Origin: M55B127 sp035269185 | GTDB lineage: Bacteria > Bacillota > Halanaerobiia > Halanaerobiales > M55B127 | DNA length: 64,000 bases | Assembly: GCA_964430875.1 (NCBI GenBank) | Contig: CAYSHP010000003.1 | Location: forward strand, 38,794 to 102,793 | Direction: 5' to 3' | Shown: piece by piece, positions 9,782 to 19,485 of the stretch | Layout of the letters: each line of letters starts with the position of its first letter | Position numbering within the stretch: position 1 is the stretch's first letter | Notes under the pieces: model-generated | Databases searched by the model: none | Told to the model about the DNA's origin: nothing | Seen by the model: only the letters and a program-made list of their open reading frames with translations | Made by a program: the position numbers and the translations under genes

Positions 9782-10252
9782 TCACTCCAAAGTTTCTGGT
9801 TCTTCATCTTTAACTTCTAAAGCTTTATCAACAAAAAGGATACCATCTAAATGATCAATTTCATGTAAAAAAGCCCTCGCTTTTAAACCTTCAAGTTCAT
9901 ATTTGATTTCTTCACCTTTTTCATTAAGTCCTGTAATTGTTACTTCTTCGGCTCTTTTTACAAGTCCGGATTTACCGGGAACACTTAAACAACCTTCTTC
10001 AGCAACTGCTTCCCCTTTCTTTTTAACAGGTTTGGGATTTATAGTTACTTTAAGATCATCTTCAATTTCTACAACAATAACTCTCTGTAAAACACCAATC
10101 TGGGGTGCTGCTAGACCAATACCATTGGCTGCTTCCATAGAATCTATCATATTATCTATTAATTCTTTAGTTTTATCAGTAATTTCTTCTACTTCTTTTG
10201 ATCTACTGCGTAAAACTGGATCACCAATCTCTCTTATTGGTAGTACTGCCAT
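9782..10252 (-). CDS. def: Peptide deformylase
   Basis: An iron/zinc hydrolase that removes the N-formyl group from new proteins. All three family motifs are present: GIGLAAPQIG, EGCLSVPG (metal-ligand cysteine) and HEIDHLDG (two histidine ligands and the catalytic glutamate). The ATG at 10252 has AGAGGTG six bases upstream; the GTG that begins a longer frame at 10261 lies inside this ribosome site and is rejected. It is in an operon with priA upstream and fmt downstream. Confidence 0.97.
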   Translation of the reverse strand: MAVLPIREIGDPVLRSRSKEVEEITDKTKELIDNMIDSMEAANGIGLAAPQIGVLQRVIVVEIEDDLKVTINPKPVKKKGEAVAEEGCLSVPGKSGLVKRAEEVTITGLNEKGEEIKYELEGLKARAFLHEIDHLDGILFVDKALEVKDEEPETLE

Positions 10253-10272
10253 CTTTATCACCTCTTTAAATA

Positions 10273-12507
10273 TTATAACATTGATATTGGATCTACATCA
10301 ATATTATACTTTACATTCATACTTACCTTTTTTAAATAATTTTCTTTTATTCTTATTAATACATTTGTTCTATTGTTAATTTCATTAAATTTTAACAATA
10401 ATTGAACTCTATATCTACCCCTAATTCGCTCAATGGGGGCAGGTGAAGGTCCAACTATCTTCTTTATTCTATAATCTTTTATATGATTATACAACTTTTT
10501 AGCAGCTTTTTCAGCTTTATTTTTATTTTTATGAGTAATTGTAATATTAACTAAATTTATAAAAGGAGGATACTTTAGAGCCTTACGTAAAACAATTTCT
10601 TTATTGTAAAAGTACTCATAATCATGTTCCTTTGCAGCTAATACACTATAGTGTTCAGGGTTATAGGTTTGAATCGCAACTGTACCTTTCTTTTTTCCTC
10701 GGCCTGTTCTACCAGCCACTTGCGTTAAAAGCTGAAAAGTTCTTTCTGAAGATCTAAAATCAGGAAGATTCATTATTGTATCAGCTGTGATTACTCCTAC
10801 GAAAGATATATTGGGATAATCATGACCTTTTGCTACCATTTGAGTACCAATTAGAATATCTATCTCATTATTTTCTAATTTAGATAAAATTTTCCGATGG
10901 GAACCCTTCCTGGTAGTAGTATCTTGATCCATCCTGGCTACATCTGCTTTAGGTAACAATTTTTTTACTTCATTTTCAATTCTTTCAGTTCCAATCCCAA
11001 AATCCTTAATATATTTACTGCTGCAATTTGGACAATACTTAGGTATATCTTTTGTGGCTCCACAATAATGACAGATCAATTTATTCTTATTTCTATGATA
11101 AGTCATTGAAATATCACAGTTTTCACATCTAATAACTTCACCACAACTTCGGCATAACACAAAACTAGAATAACCCCTTCTATTTAAAAACAAAAGAGCC
11201 TGTTCTCCCTTATTTAAAGTCTGTTTAAGACTGGTTTCTAATTTATTACTGAATATAGATGGATTTCCTTGTTTTAACTCTTCTGTCATATCAATTATCT
11301 CTACTGGAGGCATTTTTTTATTATCAATTCTTTGCGGTAAAGATAGATATTTATAATTTTTTTCCTTAGCCTTATAATAGCTTTCTAAAGAAGGAGTTGC
11401 AGAGCCTAAAATCAAATCAATATTATTGATTTCCGCTCTCTTTTTTGCTACTTCCCTGGCATGGTAATAGGGGTGATTCCCCTGTTTATAGGAGTTTTCA
11501 TGTTCTTCATCTATGATAATAATACCCAGGTTTTTAACCGGGGCAAAAATAGCAGAACGCGCTCCAATCACAATCCTTGCCTTACCATTTTTAATATTTC
11601 TCCACTCATCATATCTTTCACCGGTAGATAAAGCAGAATGTAAAACTGCTATTTCTTCACCAAAACGGCTGTAAAATCTTTTAACCATCAAAGGAGTAAG
11701 TGAGATCTCCGGTACTAATAGGATAGCTCCTTTATCTTTGTTTAAAACTTCTTTAATTAACTGCATATATACTTCGGTTTTTCCGGAACCAGTAACTCCA
11801 TGCAGTAGATAAGTATTTGAATTATCTTCAAAAAGATTCTTATTTATTGTATTTAAAACTTCTTTTTGAGTAGCCGTTGGTTCCAATTCTTCTACCATGG
11901 ATTTTTCGAAATCTTTATAAGGTATTCTTCTTTTTACACTTTCATTATATTCTAAAATATCTTTATCTACTAATTTATGAACTGCCCCAATATATACATC
12001 TAAATCCCTAATTAACTTGTTAAGTTTAATCTCTTTTTTAGTATTTTTCTTAAAATAATTTAAAACTTTAAACTGACTAGGAGCTCTTGATTTTAACTTT
12101 TCTAATTCCTTATTAATATGTTTTACTGCAATTTTTAACTTTACTTTTTTTACCGTTTTCTTACTAATCGTACCTTTAAAAACAGCTGTCGGAACAGCTG
12201 CTTTAATAACACTTATTAAAAGTGCACAATAGTATTTACTTATCCATTTATATAGTTTCAAATCACTTCTATCAAAAAAGACTTCCTGTGAGATCAAACT
12301 ATCAATTTCTTTTAATATATCTTTTTCGACCTCTGTCTCAGTTTTTATATTTAATATAAAAGCCCTTACTTTGCGTTTGCCAAATCTAACTTTAACAGCC
12401 ATACCCACCTTTAATTTTCCTTCCAAAGCAGTGGGTATTATATAGTCATAAACTTTATCGAACTTGTGAACTGGTAAATCAACAATTACTTCTGCAAATT
12501 TATTCAT
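10273..12507 (-). CDS. priA: Primosomal protein N', replication restart helicase
   Basis: Encodes 744 residues, full length. It reloads the replisome at stalled forks. It has an N-terminal 3'-end-binding domain, a helicase core with Walker A GVTGSGKTE and DEEH box, then a zinc module with paired cysteines (CRSC, CENC, CHYC, CPNC), and helicase motifs V-VI ending in QVAGRTGRG. The gene overlaps the end of the preceding membrane protein gene by eight bases and is followed by def, as in most Firmicutes. A GAAGGA site precedes the ATG. Confidence 0.97.
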   Translation of the reverse strand: MNKFAEVIVDLPVHKFDKVYDYIIPTALEGKLKVGMAVKVRFGKRKVRAFILNIKTETEVEKDILKEIDSLISQEVFFDRSDLKLYKWISKYYCALLISVIKAAVPTAVFKGTISKKTVKKVKLKIAVKHINKELEKLKSRAPSQFKVLNYFKKNTKKEIKLNKLIRDLDVYIGAVHKLVDKDILEYNESVKRRIPYKDFEKSMVEELEPTATQKEVLNTINKNLFEDNSNTYLLHGVTGSGKTEVYMQLIKEVLNKDKGAILLVPEISLTPLMVKRFYSRFGEEIAVLHSALSTGERYDEWRNIKNGKARIVIGARSAIFAPVKNLGIIIIDEEHENSYKQGNHPYYHAREVAKKRAEINNIDLILGSATPSLESYYKAKEKNYKYLSLPQRIDNKKMPPVEIIDMTEELKQGNPSIFSNKLETSLKQTLNKGEQALLFLNRRGYSSFVLCRSCGEVIRCENCDISMTYHRNKNKLICHYCGATKDIPKYCPNCSSKYIKDFGIGTERIENEVKKLLPKADVARMDQDTTTRKGSHRKILSKLENNEIDILIGTQMVAKGHDYPNISFVGVITADTIMNLPDFRSSERTFQLLTQVAGRTGRGKKKGTVAIQTYNPEHYSVLAAKEHDYEYFYNKEIVLRKALKYPPFINLVNITITHKNKNKAEKAAKKLYNHIKDYRIKKIVGPSPAPIERIRGRYRVQLLLKFNEINNRTNVLIRIKENYLKKVSMNVKYNIDVDPISML

Positions 12508-13549
12508 TATTATTCCTTCTTTTACTTATTTCTCTTAATGCAAAAATTCCACCGATTACTAATATAGTATAAAATGTAAATAGTCGCCAACCGAAAGTTA
12601 CTAAGCCAACAATATCACTGGGTATAAAGGCTACAAATAAAGAAGCAAAGCCTAACTCTGCTACTCCGCTTGCCCCAGGAGTAGGTGAGTATGGCAGCAT
12701 TAGATAAAATATAGTCTGCATAATATAAGCTTGCAGAAAATGCGGTTCTGCTCCAAAGGACATTAACACTACCGGCATTATCATAAATAAACTACTCCAA
12801 AAAACTATGGTATAAAATGCTCCCCAAAATAAGCCTTTTTTATTCTTTCTTAATACTCCAAATGATCTTCGAAAGTCTCTTAGCTCTCTTCTGCTTTTAA
12901 CAAGCCATCTTTTAGCTCGATAGCTGTTTTTAATAAAATTATTAATCTTATTTATATGAAGAATATAATCTGTTAATTTATCACCAATTTTAGGTATTAA
13001 TGTTAGTAAGATAATTCCAATTGAAATTAAAACACCCATTCCAAATGCTAAATAAAATAAATAATCTGGAACAACACCAGCTGAAATATACTGATTGAAA
13101 AAGATTAAAAAAATAGGGGTTAAAGTTCCAAAATAAAATAATCTTAATAAAAAGTTAGTTACTACTGCTGTAGATGCTTTACCTACATTTACCCCTTTTT
13201 TATGGAGAAAATAAATTTGAAAAGGTCCTCCTCCACTTGCAAAAGGAGTTACATTAGAAACAAAGGCCCCTGAAATATGTATTATCATACAGTCTTTAAG
13301 GCTTAATTTTTTATCTACACTTGATATCATAACTTTAAGCCTTTGTCCAGCTGCTGTAATATTTAACAGGATTAAACCCATTATAATCCAAAGATATTTT
13401 AAATCCATATTTTTTATAACACGTTCTAGAGTATTTTCATCTATAGTTATTATAATAATTATTGCAGATATTATTAAACTCAATATAACTGCCATTCTTA
13501 AACCTTTAAAAACTGTCTGTCGATCTATTCTACTTTCCTGACTTTGCAT
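12500..13549 (-). CDS. Flippase-like membrane protein, UPF0104 / lysylphosphatidylglycerol synthase TM family
   Basis: A membrane protein of about 349 residues with roughly eight hydrophobic helices and no soluble catalytic domain. The pattern, with SNVTPFASGGGPF near residue 95 and a SPTPGASGVAE segment near residue 290, matches the YbhN/AglD family, related to the flippase half of MprF. Family members are thought to move lipids across the inner membrane, but the substrate here cannot be told. The ATG at 13549 has GAGGTGG upstream; a GTG inside that site was rejected. It follows the metK terminator by a short gap and overlaps priA. Confidence 0.85.
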   Translation of the reverse strand: MQSQESRIDRQTVFKGLRMAVILSLIISAIIIIITIDENTLERVIKNMDLKYLWIIMGLILLNITAAGQRLKVMISSVDKKLSLKDCMIIHISGAFVSNVTPFASGGGPFQIYFLHKKGVNVGKASTAVVTNFLLRLFYFGTLTPIFLIFFNQYISAGVVPDYLFYLAFGMGVLISIGIILLTLIPKIGDKLTDYILHINKINNFIKNSYRAKRWLVKSRRELRDFRRSFGVLRKNKKGLFWGAFYTIVFWSSLFMIMPVVLMSFGAEPHFLQAYIMQTIFYLMLPYSPTPGASGVAELGFASLFVAFIPSDIVGLVTFGWRLFTFYTILVIGGIFALREISKRRNNNE

Positions 13550-13571
13550 AATATCCACCTCTTATAGGCAA

Positions 13572-13607
13572 GGCAAAACCGAAGGAAATATCTCCTCCGG
13601 TAAAAAA
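13572..13607 (-). terminator. Rho-independent terminator after metK
   Basis: On the minus strand the bases at 13579-13600 form an eight-pair stem with one G-U pair around an AT-rich loop, followed by four T. It lies just after the metK stop. The short T-run suggests some read-through into the next gene, for which I see no separate promoter. Confidence 0.65.
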
Positions 13608-13613
13608 AGTATT

Positions 13614-14789
13614 TTATACTTTATTTTTTATAATTTCTACTTTATCAAGCTCTTCCCAAGGAAGATCTAAATCTAATCTACCAAAATGACCATAATTAGT
13701 TAACTGACTGTAAATGGGTCTCATCAAATCAAATTTATTTATTATACCACCAGGAGTTAACTCAAAATTTTCTTTTATAACTTTAACTAATCTCTCTTCA
13801 CTAACTTTGGCAGTATTAAAGGTTTCCACCATTACTGATAAAGGATAAGCTACTCCAATTGCATAAGAAAGCTGTACTTCACATTTTTCAGCCAAACCAG
13901 CTGCTACGATATTTTTAGCTACATAACGAGCTGCATAAGAAGCAGACCTATCTACCTTTGTAGGATCTTTACCTGAAAATGCGCCACCACCATGACGAGA
14001 AGTACCACCATATGTATCTACAATTATTTTACGGCCAGTTAATCCAGCATCTCCGTGGGGACCGCCAATCACAAATCTACCGGTTGGATTTATCAAAATG
14101 TCTGTATTTTTATCCAGCATATTCTCTGGAATTATATTTTTAATTACAAATTCACAAAGATCCCTTTTGATAGTTTCCTGAGCAACTTCAGGATGATGTT
14201 GAGCAGAAATTAATACCTTATCTACTCTTTTAGGTATATCATCTTCATACTCAATTGTGACCTGAGTTTTACCATCAGGTCTTAAATAATCTAAAATATC
14301 TTTTTTTCTGACATCTGCCAATCTTTGTGCTAATTTATGAGCAAGATTAATCGGTAAAGGCATATATTCTTCGGTTTCATTAGTTGCATAACCATACATA
14401 ATGCCTTGGTCTCCAGCCCCAATTTGTTCTTCTTCATTGCCTGTTTTTGTTTCAAAAGAATGATTTACTCCTAATGCAATATCAGCTGACTGTTCTTTTA
14501 TAGAAGTAATCACACCACAAGTCTCTCCATCAAAACCATATTTTGCTCTATCATAACCGATATCCATTATGGTTTGTCTAGTTATATCGGTAACATCTAC
14601 ATAACAATCTGTTGTGATTTCACCAGATATAAAGGCTAGACCTGTTGTAACAAAAGTTTCACAGGCTACCCTTGCATCTTGATCATGTTTTAAAATTGCA
14701 TCTAAAATACTATCAGATATCTTGTCTGCTACTTTGTCAGGATGCCCTTCAGTTACAGACTCTGAAGTCATCATGTAATTTTTTGCCAT
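13614..14789 (-). CDS. metK: S-adenosylmethionine synthetase
   Basis: Encodes 391 residues, standard length. It makes S-adenosylmethionine from ATP and methionine. Visible signatures are GHPDKVADKISD at the N-terminus, GAGDQGIMYGYA near residue 117, the DAGLTGRKIIVDTYGG loop and the GGGAFSGKDPTKVDRS phosphate loop. It has its own consensus promoter and a downstream hairpin, so it is likely transcribed alone. The leader is too short to hold a SAM riboswitch. Confidence 0.97.
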   Translation of the reverse strand: MAKNYMMTSESVTEGHPDKVADKISDSILDAILKHDQDARVACETFVTTGLAFISGEITTDCYVDVTDITRQTIMDIGYDRAKYGFDGETCGVITSIKEQSADIALGVNHSFETKTGNEEEQIGAGDQGIMYGYATNETEEYMPLPINLAHKLAQRLADVRKKDILDYLRPDGKTQVTIEYEDDIPKRVDKVLISAQHHPEVAQETIKRDLCEFVIKNIIPENMLDKNTDILINPTGRFVIGGPHGDAGLTGRKIIVDTYGGTSRHGGGAFSGKDPTKVDRSASYAARYVAKNIVAAGLAEKCEVQLSYAIGVAYPLSVMVETFNTAKVSEERLVKVIKENFELTPGGIINKFDLMRPIYSQLTNYGHFGRLDLDLPWEELDKVEIIKNKV

Positions 14790-14827
14790 TTTACCACCTT
14801 CATTTATATATATTTATTAATACTTAA

Positions 14828-14856
14828 AGTTTAGCATATAGTTAAATCTGTGTCAA
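14828..14856 (-). promoter_or_regulatory. Sigma-A-type promoter of metK
   Basis: On the minus strand a perfect TTGACA (14851-14856) is followed by a 17-base spacer and TAAACT (14828-14833). The -35 almost touches the tldE stop codon at 14862. The expected leader is only about 30 bases long. Confidence 0.8.
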
Positions 14857-14861
14857 TTAAG

Positions 14862-16208
14862 CTAGGAACCTGATATATCTAATTTTTTTACTAAAACAGA
14901 AGCTGAACCAATATGTCCACTACCAGGCAGCCCCATTTTAAAATCACTACCAATTATTTTTATATCTTTTAAAAGTTGTAAGAAATTACCAGATATAGTA
15001 ATCTGTTCAACTGGTTTTACAATGGCTTTGTCTTTAACATAAAATCCGCGCGCTGATAAAGAAAAATCTCCAGAAACCTGATTTGCTCCAGAATGTAAAC
15101 CCTGTACATCTTCAATAATTAAACCCTCATTAAGTTTTTCAATTAACTTTTTAAAACTATGTTCTCCTTTCTGTAAATACATATTGGTAGGCGAAATACT
15201 TATTTTACTTTTATGGGAAGCCCGATATGCATTTCCAGTGGTCTCTGTATTACTTTTTTTAGCTGTTTTTAAGTTATGGAGATAGGTAGTTAACTTACCA
15301 TCCTTTATCACTTTCTTAAATTTAGCAGCCGCTCCTTCTGAATCAAAAGGAGTTCTTCGATAGCCTTTTTCATAAAAAGGATCATCAATTAAATTAACTT
15401 TAGAATCAGCTACCTTTTTACCTAATTTATCTTTAAAAAGTGATAGTCCCTTTTGTACATTTTCTGCAGAAAAAGTCGAACTAAAAGTTGAAAGAATATC
15501 AATGAAAACTTCATTTCTTAATATCACTGAATATTGATCTGATTTGACTGTTTCAGCTCCAAATTGATTAACTGCATCATCAACTATTTTTCGGGCAAAT
15601 ACATCAGGATTTAATTCATTGATATCTCTAAATAACTGATAATTACTAGCGGTATGTACTTCCCCTTTATCTTCTGCAATAACAGATAAATATATATAGG
15701 CTATATCATTTTCATAATTTAATGCAAGGTTTTTATTGTTGATAATCTGTTCACCTGTTTTTTCATCAGCATAAATGCAGTAATTGATATTCCTAATTCT
15801 ATCATCTAAATCATAAATCTTTTTTTCAATACTTTTTAGAAGTTCAATTTTCTTTTCTCTATCATATTCATAAATACCCGTTAAGGCAGGTAATTCTTTG
15901 TATTCATCAGAACCACTATATATTTCTTCTTTATCTTCATCCATAATTAATGCATTATTTTTAGCATTTTTTAAAATTGTATCTATAACCGATTCATCTA
16001 TTCTTTCTGTATATGAGTAGCCCATTTTATCTTGATACTCACCCCTGAAAGCTACTCCATATTCTTCATTTTCCTCATAATAATCAACTTCACCTTTATA
16101 TAGTCTAAACTCAAAGTTTTCCGATTTATTAAGATATATTTCACTGTTTTCAAAATTATTTTCTGTAGATTTATTTAAGATTTCTTTCATAAATTCATTT
16201 AATTCCAT
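14862..16208 (-). CDS. TldE/PmbA-family metallopeptidase partner subunit
   Basis: A 448-residue member of the TldD/PmbA family, paired with tldD upstream. In studied bacteria TldD and TldE form a heterodimeric protease that cleaves unfolded or modified peptides; TldE lacks the metal-binding histidine motif, and none is seen here. A conserved GSGHIGS segment lies near the C-terminus. The ATG at 16208 overlaps the tldD stop (TAATG) and has AGAGGTGG upstream. A longer frame from 16304 would run far into tldD and is rejected. Confidence 0.88.
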   Translation of the reverse strand: MELNEFMKEILNKSTENNFENSEIYLNKSENFEFRLYKGEVDYYEENEEYGVAFRGEYQDKMGYSYTERIDESVIDTILKNAKNNALIMDEDKEEIYSGSDEYKELPALTGIYEYDREKKIELLKSIEKKIYDLDDRIRNINYCIYADEKTGEQIINNKNLALNYENDIAYIYLSVIAEDKGEVHTASNYQLFRDINELNPDVFARKIVDDAVNQFGAETVKSDQYSVILRNEVFIDILSTFSSTFSAENVQKGLSLFKDKLGKKVADSKVNLIDDPFYEKGYRRTPFDSEGAAAKFKKVIKDGKLTTYLHNLKTAKKSNTETTGNAYRASHKSKISISPTNMYLQKGEHSFKKLIEKLNEGLIIEDVQGLHSGANQVSGDFSLSARGFYVKDKAIVKPVEQITISGNFLQLLKDIKIIGSDFKMGLPGSGHIGSASVLVKKLDISGS

Positions 16209-17596
16209 TATTGAGTTCCACCTCTTCCCCCAACTGTTAGTTCTGAAACTCTTATAGTTGGTTGTCCAACTCCAGCTGGTACGCTTCCACTTATTGAACC
16301 ACACATACCTTCCGCTATATCTAAATTGTTACCAATTAAATCTATCTTTTTTAATATATCGGCTCCTTTACCAATTAAGGTTGCACCTCTAACTGGTTTT
16401 TTGATCTCTCCATCTTCAACAATATATCCTTCCCGTACATTAAAGTTAAATTCACCGGTGGCCGGATTAACAGATCCACCACCCATATGTTTGGCATATA
16501 ATCCGTACTCCGTTTCTGCAATAATACCTTCTAAAGAATGTTCACCATTATCTATAAATGTATTAGTCATCCGGGAAGTTGGTGAATAACGATAGGACTG
16601 ACGCCTACCTGATCCGGTTGATTGCATATCTAATCTTCTTCCGTTAAGATAATCCACCATATAACCTTTTAAAATACCATCTTTTATTAATACATTCCTT
16701 TGGGTTTTATGGCCTTCATCATCAAAATTTTGTGAGCCCCAGGCATTTGGTAAAGTACCATCATCAATAGCAGTAACTTTTTCACTGGCAATCTTTTCTC
16801 CTAATTTGTTAGCAAAAACTGAATTGTTTTTAGCAACTGAAGTAGCTTCTAAACCATGACCACAGGCCTCATGAAATATTACTCCTCCAAATTTATTATC
16901 AATTATAACCGGCATTTTACCCTGAGGAGCATGGCCTGCTTTAATCATAGTTACAGCCATACGAGCTGCCTCTTGGGCCTTTTTCTCAACATCTATTTCA
17001 TCAAAAAATTCAAATCCCATATGTCCGCCTGGACCAAGATAGCCAGTCTGTTTTTCTCCTTTTAAGGTGGCAACTGCTTGAATCCCCATTCTAACTCGGG
17101 TTCTTTCATCTTCTATGAATATACCTTCCGAATTCGCTATCTGGACATTTTGTGTATAATCTGATAAGCCTACTACAACCTGGGTAATTAATTCATCATA
17201 CTCGTTAGCTGATTTATATGCTTTTTTAATTAAATCTACTTTTTTAACCTGATTAACATCAGCCGGTATAATTTTTACCGGATGAAGATTTTTATGATCT
17301 ACATATTTTAAGCTTTTATTTTTGAAATCAGTTTCTCCAAACATTGAAGCAGCCTTTTTAGCTAATTTAAGTAAGTTATTTTTATCATCATTATTTGTAT
17401 ATACATATATTTCATTAGTATCTTTAATTACTCTTATTCCTACCCCATAGTCTATACCTGTATTAGCACTATCAATTTTTCCATTAACAAGATTAATAGA
17501 ATTTGTAACCTTATTTTCAACAAATACCTCTGCAAAATCTCCTCCTGTATGAAGAGCAGTATTTATTGTTTCTTCTATAACACTTTTATTTAACAT
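16208..17596 (-). CDS. tldD: TldD-family zinc metalloprotease
   Basis: Encodes 462 residues. The metal motif HEACGH (HExxxH, near residue 241) is the catalytic signature of TldD, within VIFHEACGHGLEA. A C-terminal GMCGSISGSVPAGVGQP segment is also typical. It should form the active subunit of a heterodimer with the tldE product, translated from the overlapping next gene. There is no peptide-modification gene nearby, so a general peptide-degrading role is more likely than natural-product maturation. Confidence 0.92.
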   Translation of the reverse strand: MLNKSVIEETINTALHTGGDFAEVFVENKVTNSINLVNGKIDSANTGIDYGVGIRVIKDTNEIYVYTNNDDKNNLLKLAKKAASMFGETDFKNKSLKYVDHKNLHPVKIIPADVNQVKKVDLIKKAYKSANEYDELITQVVVGLSDYTQNVQIANSEGIFIEDERTRVRMGIQAVATLKGEKQTGYLGPGGHMGFEFFDEIDVEKKAQEAARMAVTMIKAGHAPQGKMPVIIDNKFGGVIFHEACGHGLEATSVAKNNSVFANKLGEKIASEKVTAIDDGTLPNAWGSQNFDDEGHKTQRNVLIKDGILKGYMVDYLNGRRLDMQSTGSGRRQSYRYSPTSRMTNTFIDNGEHSLEGIIAETEYGLYAKHMGGGSVNPATGEFNFNVREGYIVEDGEIKKPVRGATLIGKGADILKKIDLIGNNLDIAEGMCGSISGSVPAGVGQPTIRVSELTVGGRGGTQ

Positions 17597-17671
17597 GTAG
17601 CTTTGCTCCTTTCCTTATCTTATACTATAGTTATATATTATTTAAGTATTTACAATTTCCTGCATAATATG

Positions 17672-17704
17672 ATAAAAACCGCCCCTTAAAGAGCGGTTGA
17701 AAAG
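17672..17704 (-). terminator. Rho-independent terminator after coaBC
   Basis: On the minus strand AACCGC and GCGGTT (17677-17698) pair around a ten-base loop, followed by five T. It closes the remA-gmk-coaBC operon and separates it from tldD. Confidence 0.8.
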
Positions 17705-17707
17705 TTG

Positions 17708-18886
17708 TTATTTAATTAATATATCATAAATTTTATCGGCAATATCTTCTTTTGAAGACCTTGATACGTCAATTTTTTCATCTTTAGTTAATATGATGAC
17801 TTCACTTTCATCACTACCGAAAATATCTTTGTTTTTTATATCATTAGCTACTATCATATCCATATCTTTTTTATTCATCTTCTTTTTAGCATTTTCAATT
17901 AAATTGCGGCTTTCAGCTGCAAAACCTACTATTGTTTGCTTATCTTTTTTGGCTTGGCTGACTTGTTGTAAAATATCTTTTGTCTTTTTAAGTTCCAAGA
18001 TAAAATAATCTTCATTACTCTTTTTAATTTTATCCTCTGAAATATTTTGAGGTGTAAAATCAGCTACTGCAGCAGCCATAATGATCATATCATAGTTTGG
18101 AAAATTAGTTATAACTGAATTATATAATTCTTTAGCACTACTAATACTTTCAAATCCTACCCCTAAGGGTGGTTTTAAATTAGTAGGGCCTGCAATTAAC
18201 TTCACTTGTGCTCCTCGGTAAGCAGCTCTTTTAGCAAGCGCATAGCCCATTTTACCACTCGAATGGTTCGTAATATACCTTACAGGGTCAATAGCCTCTC
18301 TGGTTGGACCCGCTGTTATTAATACTTTTTTATCAGTTAAGTCTTTATTAGTTAATTTTCTTAAAATATACTCTAATAAAACATCGGGTTCTGGTAAGCG
18401 ACCTTTACCTGTATATCCACAAGCAAGCATACCTTCGGAAGGAGAAATTACCTCATAACCCATTTCATTTAAATAATTTAAGTTGTCCTGGATTATTTTA
18501 TTATTGTACATATTAACATTCATTGCTGGAGCTATGATCACAGGCGAAGTTACTGCTGTAATAATAGTTGAAAGAAGATCATCAGCAATCCCATTAGCTA
18601 TTTTACCGATGATATTAGCTGTAGCAGGAGCTACCATTACTAAATCAGATTTATCAGCTAAGGCAATATGTTTAACTTCATTTTTATTTGGTTCAGTAAA
18701 TAAATCGGTTTCAACAGGCATCCCGGTAATCGCTCTAAAAGTAACAGGGGAAATAAATTTTTGGGACGATTCGGTCATTACCACATGTACTTCATGCCCC
18801 ATTTTAGTTAAACTACTGGCTACATGCGCCATTTTATAAGCAGCTATACCCCCAGATATACCGAGTAATATAGTCTTTTTCTCCAT
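17708..18886 (-). CDS. coaBC: Bifunctional phosphopantothenoylcysteine decarboxylase / phosphopantothenate-cysteine ligase
   Basis: Encodes 392 residues with both coenzyme A biosynthesis domains. Residues 1 to about 180 are the FMN-dependent decarboxylase with PAMNVNMY and the ACGYTGKGRLPEP loop. From about 187 onward is the ligase, starting with KKVLITAGPTRE and the NHSSGKMG nucleotide-binding motif. GGGGA before the ATG supports the start. It follows gmk by four bases; rpoZ, which commonly separates the two, is absent. Confidence 0.96.
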   Translation of the reverse strand: MEKKTILLGISGGIAAYKMAHVASSLTKMGHEVHVVMTESSQKFISPVTFRAITGMPVETDLFTEPNKNEVKHIALADKSDLVMVAPATANIIGKIANGIADDLLSTIITAVTSPVIIAPAMNVNMYNNKIIQDNLNYLNEMGYEVISPSEGMLACGYTGKGRLPEPDVLLEYILRKLTNKDLTDKKVLITAGPTREAIDPVRYITNHSSGKMGYALAKRAAYRGAQVKLIAGPTNLKPPLGVGFESISSAKELYNSVITNFPNYDMIIMAAAVADFTPQNISEDKIKKSNEDYFILELKKTKDILQQVSQAKKDKQTIVGFAAESRNLIENAKKKMNKKDMDMIVANDIKNKDIFGSDESEVIILTKDEKIDVSRSSKEDIADKIYDILIK

Positions 18887-18890
18887 ATTG

Positions 18891-19466
18891 TTATTCCCCT
18901 TTCTTTTTAGCCCTTTCTTTTTTAATTACTTTTTTTACCTCCTCAACGGTATCCTCGATTTTATCATTAACAACTCTATAATCATAATTTTCCATTTCAC
19001 TAATTTCTTCACTTGCGTTTTTTAATCTTCTTTGCAAACTTTCTTCTGATTCTGAATCCCGTTTTTCCAACCTGTTTCGTAATTCTTCATAATTAGGAGG
19101 CAGCAAAAATATGTATACAGCTTCTGAAAATTTTTCTTTGATCTGTTTGGCTCCCTGAATATCAATCTCTAATATTATATCTTCTCCTCTATTAAGACAA
19201 TTATCAACATAACCTTTTGGGGTACCATAATAATTACCATGTACTTTAGCAGTTTCTAAAAATTTATCCTCATTTTTCATTTTTTCAAATTCTTCTTTAC
19301 TTATAAAGAAATAATCAAGACCATCAACCTCACCCTCGCGAGGCCTTCTAGTTGTAGCTGAAACTGAATAATTTATATTACTATAATCTTCCATTAGTTT
19401 ATCTAATACTGTACCTTTTCCGACCCCGGAAGGTCCGGAAAGGACAAAAAGAATACCTCTTTGCAT
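18891..19466 (-). CDS. gmk: Guanylate kinase
   Basis: Encodes 191 residues. It phosphorylates GMP to GDP. The P-loop SGPSGVGKGT lies at the N-terminus, followed by TTRRPREGEVDGLDY (GMP binding) and EIDIQGAKQI. The ATG at 19466 has GGAAGGG eight bases upstream. The frame can be extended to 19514 but only with a poorly conserved leader overlapping remA, so the shorter form is chosen. Confidence 0.96.
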   Translation of the reverse strand: MQRGILFVLSGPSGVGKGTVLDKLMEDYSNINYSVSATTRRPREGEVDGLDYFFISKEEFEKMKNEDKFLETAKVHGNYYGTPKGYVDNCLNRGEDIILEIDIQGAKQIKEKFSEAVYIFLLPPNYEELRNRLEKRDSESEESLQRRLKNASEEISEMENYDYRVVNDKIEDTVEEVKKVIKKERAKKKGE

Positions 19467-19485
19467 ATTGGATCCCTTCCTATAA

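Noticed and set aside
9903..10379. Plus-strand open frame over def and priA
   Set aside because: It is antisense to conserved genes, has no ribosome site and does not resemble any known protein.
14790..14862. SAM riboswitch before metK
   Set aside because: The leader predicted from the promoter is only about 30 bases, far too short for an aptamer.
14862..16304. Long form of the tldE gene starting at 16304
   Set aside because: The extra 32 residues overlap tldD in another frame and resemble no family N-terminus. A strong ribosome site supports the ATG at 16208.
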